Shown one piece after another: positions 36,728 to 45,270 of a stretch of 64,000 nt of DNA. Both the position numbers and the translations under genes were made by a program. The notes under the pieces were generated by a model. The model saw only the letters and a list, made by a program, of their open reading frames with translations, made no database searches and was not told the DNA's origin. Source of the DNA: Pedobacter psychroterrae (GTDB taxonomy: Bacteria > Bacteroidota > Bacteroidia > Sphingobacteriales > Sphingobacteriaceae); assembly GCF_004331695.1 (NCBI RefSeq), contig NZ_SJSL01000001.1, forward strand, positions 496,001-560,000, given 5' to 3'. Position 1 is the stretch's first letter, and each line of letters opens with the position of its first letter.

Positions 36728-37765
36728 TTAAAATTTCTCAATTATAGCGATCACAACACCTGTAATGATAACATTTGCTATAGCTAGCGGGATCAATACC
36801 TTCCAGCCCAGATGCATTAACTGATCATAGCGGAAACGTGGAATTGTCCAGCGTACCCACATGAAAAAGAAAATAAATGCAAATATTTTCACAAAAAATA
36901 CTACAGTTCCTATCAATGGCCCAAATAAAGGGCCAGCATTCAGCAATACCCAGTCCATGCCAGGATAGTTATATCCACCAAAATATAACGTCGCCATCAC
37001 TGCTGCTGAAACAAACATATTGATGTATTCCGCAAACAGGTAAAAGCCCAGTTTCATTGAAGAATATTCTGTATGGTATCCACCGATTAACTCGGTCTCG
37101 CACTCAGGTAAATCAAAAGGGGCTCTGTTAGTCTCCGCAAAAGCACAGATGATAAAAATGAGGAAACCCAGCGGCTGATAGATGATATTCCACTGCCATC
37201 CATGCTGTTGCTCCACTATTTCTTTCAGGCTCATGGTATTAGTCACGAGTAATAAAGCAATAATCGACAAGCCCATTGCGATCTCATAACTTATATTTTG
37301 AGAGGCAGCACGTATGGCACTTAATAAGGAATACTTATTATTAGATGCCCATCCTCCTATCATAACGCCATATACCCCAAGCGATACCACGCCAAAAATA
37401 TACAGGATACCAACATTAATATCTGTGACCTGAAGGGGGACAATTCTATCACCGATCTGTACATCACTACCCCAGGGAATCACCGCTGTACCTATACAAG
37501 CTGTAAGCATTGCCAGACCAGGCCCCACCATAAATAGCCATTTATTGGCATTAGTTGGGATAATTTCTTCCTTCATAAACATCTTCAGGCCATCTGCCAA
37601 CGGCTGAAACATTCCGAAAGGGCCTGCTCTGTCCGGACCTAACCTATCCTGTAAAAAAGCAGCTACTTTACGCTCAGCATAGGTTGAGTACATTGCTATC
37701 AGTAAACTAATAGCGAATATGATCGTTACCAGTATGAATTTCTCTATTACAAAAGCTATATCCAT
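36728..37765 (-). CDS. nuoH: NADH-quinone oxidoreductase subunit H
   Basis: A 345-residue eight-helix subunit that helps form the quinone chamber. It shows AERKVAAFLQDRLGPDRAGP (the ERKxxA quinone loop), AFAETNRAPFDLPECETELIGGYHTEYSSM with its dense acidic residues, and FFMWVRWTIPRFRYDQLM. The start codon shares its base with the nuoG stop at 37765. Length and motifs are normal. Confidence 0.96.
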   Translation of the reverse strand: MDIAFVIEKFILVTIIFAISLLIAMYSTYAERKVAAFLQDRLGPDRAGPFGMFQPLADGLKMFMKEEIIPTNANKWLFMVGPGLAMLTACIGTAVIPWGSDVQIGDRIVPLQVTDINVGILYIFGVVSLGVYGVMIGGWASNNKYSLLSAIRAASQNISYEIAMGLSIIALLLVTNTMSLKEIVEQQHGWQWNIIYQPLGFLIFIICAFAETNRAPFDLPECETELIGGYHTEYSSMKLGFYLFAEYINMFVSAAVMATLYFGGYNYPGMDWVLLNAGPLFGPLIGTVVFFVKIFAFIFFFMWVRWTIPRFRYDQLMHLGWKVLIPLAIANVIITGVVIAIIEKF

Positions 37766-38769
37766 TAGAATTTAGTCGTTTTTTCCAGTTCTACCTTATT
37801 GGCTTGTTGCAATTGTGGATTATTCTGAATCACAGGCAATGGTTTTAAAGTCTCATAATGATTAGACGCAATAACCGATGCATCACTGATGTGTGTTGGG
37901 TGTTCTATAACCCAGTCTGACGTTTGCTTTTTATCAAACCTGCAGGTATTGCATATAAACTCCTCAACCTCACCATAGATATCCTTACGTGCGGTTACCC
38001 TCAAAACTTCCTCTCCTTTGTACCACAGTGTAACTTTACCACTGCATGTAGGGCAATCACGATGTGCATCAATAGGTTTTGTAAACCAAACCCTGTTTCT
38101 AAACCTGAATGTTCTATCAGTTAAAGCCCCTACAGGACATACATCGATCACATTTCCCGAGAAATCATTGTCAACAGCAGTTTGTATGTATGTAGAGATC
38201 TCGGAATGGTCTCCGCGGTTTAAAATACCGTGAACACGCTTATTCGTAATCTGATCAGCGGTAAACACACAACGATAGCATAAAATGCACCTGTTCATGT
38301 GTAATTGTATCTTATCACCAATGTCGATCCGCTCAAATGTTCTGCGTTCAAACTCGTACCTGGTCTTTTGCAGGCCATGTTCATAACCAAGGTTTTGAAG
38401 ATCACATTCGCCCGCCTGGTCACATACAGGACAATCTAAAGGGTGATTAATCAGCAGCATCTCTACTACACCGCTGCGTGCTTCGATGACTTCGGGCGAG
38501 GTAATATTTTGCACCTCCATGCCATCCATCACTGTTGTACGGCAAGATGCTACCAGTTTGGGCATAGGACGTGGATCTTTTTCAGAACCCTTACTAACCT
38601 TTACAATACACGTACGGCATTTTCCGCCGCTGCCTTCTAATTTAGAATAATAGCACATAGCTGGAGGCACAATATCGCCACCTATCTGCCTTGCAGCATT
38701 TAGAATGGTTGTGCCGGGCGCTACTTCTACTGTTATCCCGTCTATGGTTACCTTAACTTTATCACTCAT
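37765..38769 (-). CDS. nuoG: Short NuoG-type iron-sulfur subunit of complex I
   Basis: A 334-residue protein that keeps only the N-terminal part of canonical NuoG (usually 700-900 residues). Present are the 2Fe-2S ligands (MCYYSK, GGKCRTC, ASCRT), the His-Cys3 N4/N5 motif HPLDCPVCDQAGECDLQ, the CILCYRC cluster with DVCPVGAL, and two further CxxC pairs (CPTC, CNTC). The molybdopterin-oxidoreductase-like domain is absent. The frame is intact and the gene sits in the intact operon with nuoF and nuoH adjacent, so this is a native short form rather than a broken gene. Confidence 0.92.
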   Translation of the reverse strand: MSDKVKVTIDGITVEVAPGTTILNAARQIGGDIVPPAMCYYSKLEGSGGKCRTCIVKVSKGSEKDPRPMPKLVASCRTTVMDGMEVQNITSPEVIEARSGVVEMLLINHPLDCPVCDQAGECDLQNLGYEHGLQKTRYEFERRTFERIDIGDKIQLHMNRCILCYRCVFTADQITNKRVHGILNRGDHSEISTYIQTAVDNDFSGNVIDVCPVGALTDRTFRFRNRVWFTKPIDAHRDCPTCSGKVTLWYKGEEVLRVTARKDIYGEVEEFICNTCRFDKKQTSDWVIEHPTHISDASVIASNHYETLKPLPVIQNNPQLQQANKVELEKTTKF

Positions 38770-38774
38770 GATTG

Positions 38775-40142
38775 TTAATTTCCTGTCGTAACTTCTGCCT
38801 TAGCAATTGGCTCAGCATAGTTTGCCAGACCGTAATTTGTATCTAAACTTTTAACTGGCTCCTTAACATGCCATTCAAATTCATCTCTAAAATGTCGTAT
38901 CGCACTTGCTACTGGCCATGCTGCTGCATCTCCTAAGGGACAAATTGTATTTCCTTCTATTTTTTTAGAAACGTCAACCAAAAGATCAATATCACTCATC
39001 TTTCCATGTCCATATTCTAATCTGTGCAGCACTTTTTCCATCCAGCCCGTTCCTTCTCTGCAAGGCGAACATTGACCGCAACTCTCATGGTGATAAAACC
39101 GCGAAAAATTCCAGGTATTTCTAACTATACACTGATCCTCGTCAAAAGCAATGAAACCGCCTGAACCCATCATCGTTCCGGTAGCAAAACCACCTTCTGA
39201 AAGCGACTCATAGCTCATCAATCTTGGTTCACCATTCGCAAGTTTCAATGTCAGGTTAGCAGGCAAAACTGGCACAGAAGATCCTCCTGCTACAGTAGCT
39301 TTTAAGCGTTTACCATTTGCAATACCACCACACCACTCATCAGAATAGATAAATTCTTCAACCGGCAGGCCCAACTCTATTTCATATACACCAGGCCTAA
39401 CTAAATTTCCAGAAGCTGAAATCAATTTTGTTCCGGTACTTCTGCCAATACCAATCTTTGCGTACTCATCGCCCCCATCATTAATGATCGGAACAACGGC
39501 AGCGATAGATTCAACATTATTTACTACAGTCGGACAGCCATATAATCCGGCAATAGCAGGAAACGGTGGTTTTATTCTAGGATTGCCTCTTTTACCTTCC
39601 AGCGATTCCAGCAAAGCTGTTTCTTCACCGCAAATATAAGCGCCTCCACCAGGCTGAACATATAGTTCCAGGTTGTACCCTGTTCCCAAAATATTCTGTC
39701 CCAGGAAACCCGCAGCTTTAGCTTCGGCAATTGCCTTTTCTAAAATACGGATCTGAGGCATCATTTCGCCTCTTACATAAATATAAGAGGTATTTGCACC
39801 TAAGGCGAAACTTGAAACGATCATTCCCTCTATTAAGGCATGAGGAATATAAGTCATCAAATAACGGTCTTTAAAAGTACCGGGCTCAGATTCGTCAGCA
39901 TTACAAACCAGGTAACGTGCTACGCCCTCTGGCTTTGCTAAAAAGCTCCATTTCATACCTGTCGGGAATCCAGCACCTCCACGACCACGTAATCCTGACT
40001 TCTTAACTTCTTCAACCACTTCTTCAGGTGACAAAGTCTTCAATGCTTTTTCAACGGCCCTGTATCCGCCTTTTTGGCGATAAACATCAAGTGTATTGAT
40101 GCCTGGTACGTTTATATGTTCTAATAATAGTTTCCGAGCCAT
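38775..40142 (-). CDS. nuoF: NADH-quinone oxidoreductase subunit F
   Basis: A 455-residue subunit that binds NADH and FMN and holds cluster N3. It shows the glycine-rich GLRGRGGAGFPTGMKW, the FMN/NADH region CNADESEPGTFKDR, and the N3 ligands in ESCGQCSPCREGT with NTICPLGDA. It accepts electrons from NADH. It starts on the base where nuoE ends and is 5 bp before nuoG. Confidence 0.97.
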   Translation of the reverse strand: MARKLLLEHINVPGINTLDVYRQKGGYRAVEKALKTLSPEEVVEEVKKSGLRGRGGAGFPTGMKWSFLAKPEGVARYLVCNADESEPGTFKDRYLMTYIPHALIEGMIVSSFALGANTSYIYVRGEMMPQIRILEKAIAEAKAAGFLGQNILGTGYNLELYVQPGGGAYICGEETALLESLEGKRGNPRIKPPFPAIAGLYGCPTVVNNVESIAAVVPIINDGGDEYAKIGIGRSTGTKLISASGNLVRPGVYEIELGLPVEEFIYSDEWCGGIANGKRLKATVAGGSSVPVLPANLTLKLANGEPRLMSYESLSEGGFATGTMMGSGGFIAFDEDQCIVRNTWNFSRFYHHESCGQCSPCREGTGWMEKVLHRLEYGHGKMSDIDLLVDVSKKIEGNTICPLGDAAAWPVASAIRHFRDEFEWHVKEPVKSLDTNYGLANYAEPIAKAEVTTGN

Positions 40143-40654
40143 TATTTATCGCGTAAGTCTTGTATCAATTGATCTACCTTTTGTTCATTGAGGTTCTCAT
40201 AAAAAGTATATTCAGGGCCAATCTGAAGTACAGGTCCATAGCCGCATGCTGCTAAGCATTCTACACCTCTCCAGCTAAACAAGCCATCTGGAGTAACCAC
40301 ACCTTCTTTAACACCCAGCCGCTGTTCTAAATGGTCCATTAACTTTTCTGCACCTACCAGACAACAAGGTCCTGTTCTGCATACTTCCAAAACAAACTTC
40401 CCCTGTGGTTTTAAAAAGTACATGCTATAGAAAGAAGCAACTTCATAAACCTCAATAGGCTGAATAGTTAGAAAAGAGGCGACCTTGTCCATTGCATCAG
40501 GACTTAGCCATCCAAGTTCAGCCTGAACTTCATGCAGGATAGGCAACAAGGCAGATTTATGTTTGCCTCCAGGATATCGTTTAACAATTTCACCGCATTT
40601 TTCTATCAATGCTGATGAAAATGTAACAGGTTGTTGTTCTTCTACTTTAAGCAT
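40142..40654 (-). CDS. nuoE: NADH-quinone oxidoreductase subunit E
   Basis: A 170-residue thioredoxin-like subunit with the four ligands of 2Fe-2S cluster N1a: CRTGPCC and ECLAACGYGP. It starts inside the last 8 bp of nuoD and ends on the nuoF start. Length is normal for the family. Confidence 0.96.
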   Translation of the reverse strand: MLKVEEQQPVTFSSALIEKCGEIVKRYPGGKHKSALLPILHEVQAELGWLSPDAMDKVASFLTIQPIEVYEVASFYSMYFLKPQGKFVLEVCRTGPCCLVGAEKLMDHLEQRLGVKEGVVTPDGLFSWRGVECLAACGYGPVLQIGPEYTFYENLNEQKVDQLIQDLRDK

Positions 40655-41855
40655 CTAATTCTCCTGCTATAATATTCATACTACTCATATTGATAATGGC
40701 ATCGGACAATAGCATGCCTTTACTCATAGGAGCAAACATTTGATAATTGATAAAGCTGGGCCTTCTAAAATGTAAACGATAAGGAGTTCTTCCCCCATCA
40801 TTTATCAGGTAAAAACCAAGCTCACCGTTTCCACCCTCTACAGAATGGTAAATCTCAGACTTAGGAGTATCGATCTCTCCCATCACAATTTTAAAGTGAT
40901 AGATCAACGCCTCCATATTATTATAAACTTCTTCTTTTGCCGGCAGATAAAACTCAGGGACATCTGCATGAAATATCCCTTTGGGCTCATGCTTTAATTT
41001 CTCCATCCCCTGCTCTATTAATCTTAGGCTTTGCCACATTTCTTCATTACGTACCAGATACCTGTCGTAAATATCTCCGCTAGTCCCCACAGGAACCTCA
41101 AAATCGAAATCTTCATAAGAAGCATATGGATCGCTTACACGAACATCATAATCTACACCTGCCGAACGTAATAATGGGCCTGTCCATCCGTAATCAAGCG
41201 CCTGTTCAGCACTTACCGCTGCAACTTTAGCAGTTCTGTCGATGAAGATCCTGTTACGGTTGAGCAAGCTTTCAAATTCTCTTAATGCAACTGGAAACTC
41301 TTTTAAAAATTTATTGATCTTCGCAAAAGCGATCTCATTAAAATCTCTTTCAAAACCACCAATCCTGCCAATATTGGTGGTTAATCTAGCTCCGCAGATC
41401 TCTTCGTAGATTTCGTAAATATGCTCTCTAAACTGGAAAAGATAAAGGAAGGTTGTCGTTGCCCCGGTATCCTGAGCAATGATCGTATTGCAGATGATAT
41501 GATCAGAAATACGCGCCAGCTCCATGATGATTACCCTTAAATAATCAACACGCTTAGGCATTTTAATATTCAGCAGTTTTTCTACTGTCATGTGCCAGCC
41601 CATATTGTTGATGGGCGAAGAGCAATAGTTCAGCCTGTCTGTTAAAGGAGTGATCTGGTAAAAAGGCCTGTGTTCTGCAATTTTCTCAAATGCCCTATGA
41701 ATATAACCAATGGTAGAAACACCGCTTACTATGCGTTCTCCGTCTAATTGGATTACGTTCTGGAACACACCATGCGTTGCAGGATGGGTAGGCCCAAGAT
41801 TCAGGGTCACCAGTTCATTCTGCGGATCATTATCTGTATATATCGGCTGATTCAT
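40647..41855 (-). CDS. nuoD: NADH-quinone oxidoreductase subunit D
   Basis: A 402-residue 49-kDa-type subunit. It contains the quinone-site motif LGPTHPATHGV, the HRAFEKIAEHRPF segment, and the C-terminal YHSVEGGNGELGFYLINDGG. It frames the quinone cavity with nuoB. It is separate from nuoC (not fused), 5 bp downstream of it. Confidence 0.97.
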   Translation of the reverse strand: MNQPIYTDNDPQNELVTLNLGPTHPATHGVFQNVIQLDGERIVSGVSTIGYIHRAFEKIAEHRPFYQITPLTDRLNYCSSPINNMGWHMTVEKLLNIKMPKRVDYLRVIIMELARISDHIICNTIIAQDTGATTTFLYLFQFREHIYEIYEEICGARLTTNIGRIGGFERDFNEIAFAKINKFLKEFPVALREFESLLNRNRIFIDRTAKVAAVSAEQALDYGWTGPLLRSAGVDYDVRVSDPYASYEDFDFEVPVGTSGDIYDRYLVRNEEMWQSLRLIEQGMEKLKHEPKGIFHADVPEFYLPAKEEVYNNMEALIYHFKIVMGEIDTPKSEIYHSVEGGNGELGFYLINDGGRTPYRLHFRRPSFINYQMFAPMSKGMLLSDAIINMSSMNIIAGELDA

Positions 41856-41860
41856 GTATC

Positions 41861-42364
41861 TTATCTACCAAAGTATTCATCTTTTTTATCTACCCTGTTT
41901 GGATCTTCCAAAGGATATTGCTTCAACATAGGGAAAACACCCAGATCATCCATATTAAGAATTCTTCTCAAATCAGGATGCCCCTCAAACTTAACCCCAA
42001 AAAAATCGTAAGTCTCACGTTCCATCCAGTTAGCAGCATTCCACAATGTCGTTGCTGAAGGAATTTCAGGATGATGTCCATCTATGAACACCTTTATCCT
42101 TATCCTCATCTTATTCACCATACTGTGGAGGTGATAAACCACAGCAATACCATGTTTTTTCTCTGGATAATGAACCGCTGTAATATCAGTTAGGAAATTG
42201 AACCTGATTAAGCTATCCTCTTTCAAAAATGCCAAAACATTAATTATGATATCCTTTGTAGTTTCGAAAGTCAGCAAGCCATAAGGCTCATTAACACCTG
42301 TGATCTTTTCACCAAACTTCTCAGTCAGCGACTGTATCAAATCATGATTAGTCATGTCTGCCAT
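41861..42364 (-). CDS. nuoC: NADH-quinone oxidoreductase subunit C
   Basis: A 167-residue 30-kDa-type subunit with the family signature ERETYDFFGVKFEGHPDLRR in two overlapping parts (NWMERETYDFFGV, then HPDLRRIL) and YPLEDPNRVDK. It supports the peripheral arm structurally. The start shares a base with the nuoB stop at 42364. Confidence 0.96.
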   Translation of the reverse strand: MADMTNHDLIQSLTEKFGEKITGVNEPYGLLTFETTKDIIINVLAFLKEDSLIRFNFLTDITAVHYPEKKHGIAVVYHLHSMVNKMRIRIKVFIDGHHPEIPSATTLWNAANWMERETYDFFGVKFEGHPDLRRILNMDDLGVFPMLKQYPLEDPNRVDKKDEYFGR

Positions 42365-42906
42365 TATTGTATTCCGTATGAAGCCAGCATATCTCTGTAT
42401 TGATCAGAATTCCTCCTTCTCGACGATTCATTTCTTACCAGTTCCTGTATCTTACCAAAACCATCCAAAATAGCTTCAGGACGTGGGGGACAACCGGGGA
42501 CATATACATCCACTGGAATAATCTCATCAATGCCCTGCAAAACAGAATAGGTATCAAAAATACCTCCGCTTGAAGCACATGCGCCAACCGCCATAACCCA
42601 GCGCGGCTCTGCCATCTGAAGATAAACCTGTTTTAACACCGGCCCCATCTTTTTTGCTATAGTACCCATAACCATCAATAAATCAGCCTGACGCGGAGAA
42701 AAGCTTAAACGCTCCGATCCAAATCTTGCCAGATCATAATGCGAGCCCATAGTAGCCATAAATTCAATTCCACAGCAAGATGTAGCAAAGGGCAACGGCC
42801 ATAAAGAATGAGAACGCGCCAATCCAACAACCTTATCTAAGGAGGTAGCAAAAAAACCAGATCCCTCTATGCCCGGGGGGGCGTCTACTATATTGATGTC
42901 ACTCAT
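42364..42906 (-). CDS. nuoB: NADH-quinone oxidoreductase subunit B
   Basis: A 180-residue subunit holding cluster N2, the last iron-sulfur centre before quinone. Ligands are the Cys pair in TSCCGIEFM, Cys in GACASSGG, and Cys in GCPPRPEA. The ATG at 42906 (MSDINIVDAPP) is preferred, since an upstream in-frame ATG lies inside a terminator-like hairpin and would add an unlikely hydrophobic octapeptide. It is 108 bp downstream of nuoA, the largest gap in the nuo series. Confidence 0.95.
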   Translation of the reverse strand: MSDINIVDAPPGIEGSGFFATSLDKVVGLARSHSLWPLPFATSCCGIEFMATMGSHYDLARFGSERLSFSPRQADLLMVMGTIAKKMGPVLKQVYLQMAEPRWVMAVGACASSGGIFDTYSVLQGIDEIIPVDVYVPGCPPRPEAILDGFGKIQELVRNESSRRRNSDQYRDMLASYGIQ

Positions 42907-42923
42907 GATATAAAAAGAAAAAA

Positions 42924-42948
42924 GGCTCATTCCACTAAAGAATGAGCC
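42924..42948 (-). terminator. Terminator-like hairpin between nuoA and nuoB
   Basis: A perfect 9-bp stem, GGCTCATTC / GAATGAGCC (42924-42932 and 42940-42948), with a 7-nt loop. On the minus strand it is followed by TTTTTTCTTTTTA, directly before the nuoB ATG. It has all parts of an intrinsic terminator inside the nuo series. It could attenuate readthrough from nuoA or form the 5' end of a separate nuoB transcript. Confidence 0.7.
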
Positions 42949-42949
42949 A

Positions 42950-42957
42950 CAAATTTA
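42950..42957 (-). promoter_or_regulatory. Candidate -7 box for nuoB-N
   Basis: On the minus strand TAAATTTG matches TAnnTTTG. A TTTG lies only 14 nt upstream, too close for a normal -33 box, so this is tentative. Transcription would begin at about the base of the hairpin at 42948. Confidence 0.35.
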
Positions 42958-43014
42958 CAATTTTTTAGAAGCAAATGAATTATGACTACATCATTTAGAA
43001 CCGATCTAAATAGT

Positions 43015-43386
43015 TTAATTCCAGTCTAATGCTTTTTTCTTCAGGACATAAATAAAGCCCAGTAAAAGTGTACCCATAAATATGAACATCTCCACCATTC
43101 CGGCCATTCCAAGCTCCCTGAAATTAACCGCCCAGGGATACATGAAGATTACCTCCACATCAAATAACACAAAAAGAATCGCTATCAAAAAGTACTTAAT
43201 AGAAAAAGGTTGTCTGGCATTACCAACTACCTTTACACCAGCTTCAAATGTTGACAGCTTATCTGCCGTTTTTCTTTTGGGGCCTAAATAGTGTGTTGCA
43301 ATTAATGTTACTACAACAAAGCCTAAAGCAACAATAACCTGAAATATAATCGGCAAAAAATCTGCCGCTGTACTTTGTGTTTCCAT
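43015..43386 (-). CDS. nuoA: NADH-quinone oxidoreductase subunit A
   Basis: A 123-residue three-helix subunit starting METQSTAADFLPIIF at 43386. The more distant ATG at 43434 is rejected because the promoter at 43405-43434 would place the transcript start near 43399. Conserved are FEAGVKVVGNARQPFSIKYFL and FDVEVIFMYPWAV with the acidic pair of the quinone loop. It leads the nuo series, with a terminator-like hairpin following it. Confidence 0.95.
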   Translation of the reverse strand: METQSTAADFLPIIFQVIVALGFVVVTLIATHYLGPKRKTADKLSTFEAGVKVVGNARQPFSIKYFLIAILFVLFDVEVIFMYPWAVNFRELGMAGMVEMFIFMGTLLLGFIYVLKKKALDWN

Positions 43387-43404
43387 TGAAAATATATTAT
43401 TCGA

Positions 43405-43434
43405 CAAAATTAAAAGAAAAAGGCAGGATAACAA
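43405..43434 (-). promoter_or_regulatory. Promoter of nuoA, overlapping upstream terminator
   Basis: On the minus strand TTG, 19 nt and TAATTTTG fit the Bacteroidota consensus. The -33 TTG lies in the loop of the hairpin at 43420-43443. The predicted start leaves a leader of about 13 nt before the nuoA ATG. Confidence 0.6.
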
Positions 43435-43443
43435 CCCTGCCTT
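43420..43443 (-). terminator. Terminator of the TonB/TPR operon
   Basis: An 8-bp stem (AAGGCAGG / CCTGCCTT) with an 8-nt loop, followed on the minus strand by TTTCTTTTAATTTTG. It lies 21 bp after the TPR gene stop and ends that operon. It shares bases with the nuoA promoter. Confidence 0.75.
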
Positions 43444-43463
43444 CTTCTTTTATTAGCTTTTTA

Positions 43464-45191
43464 CTATTTTTTCTTAGGTGTCGCTTTTGGTGCTGGCGCA
43501 GTTAAGGATTTAACTCCTTCCAATGCAGTTGCATTTTGAGGATCGAAAGCTAAAGCTTTATCCCAATATAATTTTGCCTTTGCTTTATCTTCTTTATATG
43601 CTGCAAATCCGGCAATTTGATTATACGCTTCAATCATCTTTGCCTTAATGCCCGGAGTCTGCTTATCAACATGAACTTCGGTTGAATCAAGGTATTGCTG
43701 ATAAAATGGTAGTTTCAAACCAGTAGGATCTGTATCGCTATCTAATAAATTATTTACACGTCCTCTCCAGAGATAGGCATCATAGGTGGAAGGAGAATAT
43801 TTTGCCAATGTAGCAAATGAAGAATCCGCTTTTACCAAAATGTCCTTTGAAGGATTTGTTTTCGCAGTATACCCCTCACCATAGTAGAAATAAGATGCAA
43901 GTCCATGATAATAGAAGTTTAGCAATGAGCCCGCCCCTTTAGCATTTGGATTAAATCTGTTTGTTAAAGCATATGTTTCCATTGCTTTTTTATACTCCTT
44001 TGCATCGTAATAAGTCTTGGAAAGATCAGCTAAAATCACAGCTTTTGAAGAATCTTTTTGAAGTGCTTTGGTTACATTAATAATACCAAGGCTATCTTGT
44101 TGATTTTTCAATTGCGCCTGACCTAAATACAAATAATCTTCTGAAATTATACGTGCCGTGTCTTTAACTTTAGCAAAGAAATCATCCATAAATTGAAGCG
44201 CCTGAGGATAGTTTTTATTCTCAAAAGCAGAATAACCACGTAATCTTAAAACAATTAGGTTTTTAGCATCATTAGGATTCATTGCTGCAAGTGCAGTTGT
44301 CTCCTCCTCAAGAGTTTTAAAGTCTTTTGCATAAAACAAGAACTGAGCATAACGCAATCTTGATTCGTAGGATTTATCTGTCAACTCCAGATATTTTTTA
44401 TAATTAGTTAGTGCTTCTGCAGCCTTTGCATCAAAATTCGCCGGTTCCTGATTAGCCCATTGCATATACAATTCTGCAAGCTCACGGTACGCAGGCCCAT
44501 AATTAGGATCCGCAGCAATAACACCTTTCAATTCTGTTTCACCTTCGGCAAAAGCTCTTGATTCTTTATACATCCTGCCAATCTGAACTGTGGAACGATA
44601 TAAAGCCGCATCAATACTCAATGCGCGCATGTAGTTAGTTAATGCTTCTGAATTTTTTCTCTGCAAACCAAAATTATCTCCTAGCACAAGAAATGTTTCA
44701 GCATCCTTGTCCTTCTCATCAATCTCGTCTGCTTTTTGCAAATTTGTCAAAGCAGCGGTAAAATCAGGCTTATCTAATTCAAGATAGGCTTTTCCTATAT
44801 ACAAATAAGGCGTGTGATCCTTTTTTGAAGCTACCTCAATAGCTTTATCAAAATTAGTTTTTGCAGAAGTTGGATTATTTTCAACCAGATCTGCATGTCC
44901 CAGGCCAACGTAATTTAACGGAGACTTGGCATCAGCTGCTATACCCTGTGTAAAAGCTGCTCTTGCAGAATCTACATAATCCCTTCTTAAATAAACATCT
45001 CCAAGATTATAGTAATTCTCTGCGGCTCCTTTACCACCTGATTTTACCAATGTTTTAAGCATCGCTGTTGCTTTCTGGTACTGTTCGGCATCTACAGCCT
45101 TTTTTGCATCAGCTAAACTTTGAGCAAAAGAGGCAGAACCCATCACTACTAAACCTAAACTTAAGGCTATTGTTTTCTTTGTCATTTTCAT
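43464..45191 (-). CDS. Periplasmic tetratricopeptide repeat protein
   Basis: A protein of about 575 residues starting MKMTKKTIALS at 45191, with a signal peptide ending near SFAQS. The rest is a chain of TPR-like helix pairs, for example AENYYNLGDVYLRRDYVDSA and PLNYVGLGHADLVENN, with a final PNATALEGVKSL-type repeat and a Lys-rich end. TPR arrays bind protein partners. It is the last gene of the ExbB-ExbD-ExbD-TonB-PstS-like series, separated by 79 bp from the PstS-like gene, so a role in the Ton machinery or its cargo is likely but unproven. Confidence 0.88.
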   Translation of the reverse strand: MKMTKKTIALSLGLVVMGSASFAQSLADAKKAVDAEQYQKATAMLKTLVKSGGKGAAENYYNLGDVYLRRDYVDSARAAFTQGIAADAKSPLNYVGLGHADLVENNPTSAKTNFDKAIEVASKKDHTPYLYIGKAYLELDKPDFTAALTNLQKADEIDEKDKDAETFLVLGDNFGLQRKNSEALTNYMRALSIDAALYRSTVQIGRMYKESRAFAEGETELKGVIAADPNYGPAYRELAELYMQWANQEPANFDAKAAEALTNYKKYLELTDKSYESRLRYAQFLFYAKDFKTLEEETTALAAMNPNDAKNLIVLRLRGYSAFENKNYPQALQFMDDFFAKVKDTARIISEDYLYLGQAQLKNQQDSLGIINVTKALQKDSSKAVILADLSKTYYDAKEYKKAMETYALTNRFNPNAKGAGSLLNFYYHGLASYFYYGEGYTAKTNPSKDILVKADSSFATLAKYSPSTYDAYLWRGRVNNLLDSDTDPTGLKLPFYQQYLDSTEVHVDKQTPGIKAKMIEAYNQIAGFAAYKEDKAKAKLYWDKALAFDPQNATALEGVKSLTAPAPKATPKKK

Positions 45192-45270
45192 GGTTCTTCT
45201 ATTTTTTTTAAATTGTAATGAACCTTGCTTCTCAGGTTTCATAGTTCGTTGTTTTCGTAATTATATAAAT

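Noticed and set aside
37765..38769. NuoG as a truncated pseudogene
   Set aside because: The frame is intact, all cluster ligands are kept, and the following gene starts on the stop codon; no remnant of the missing domain is found.
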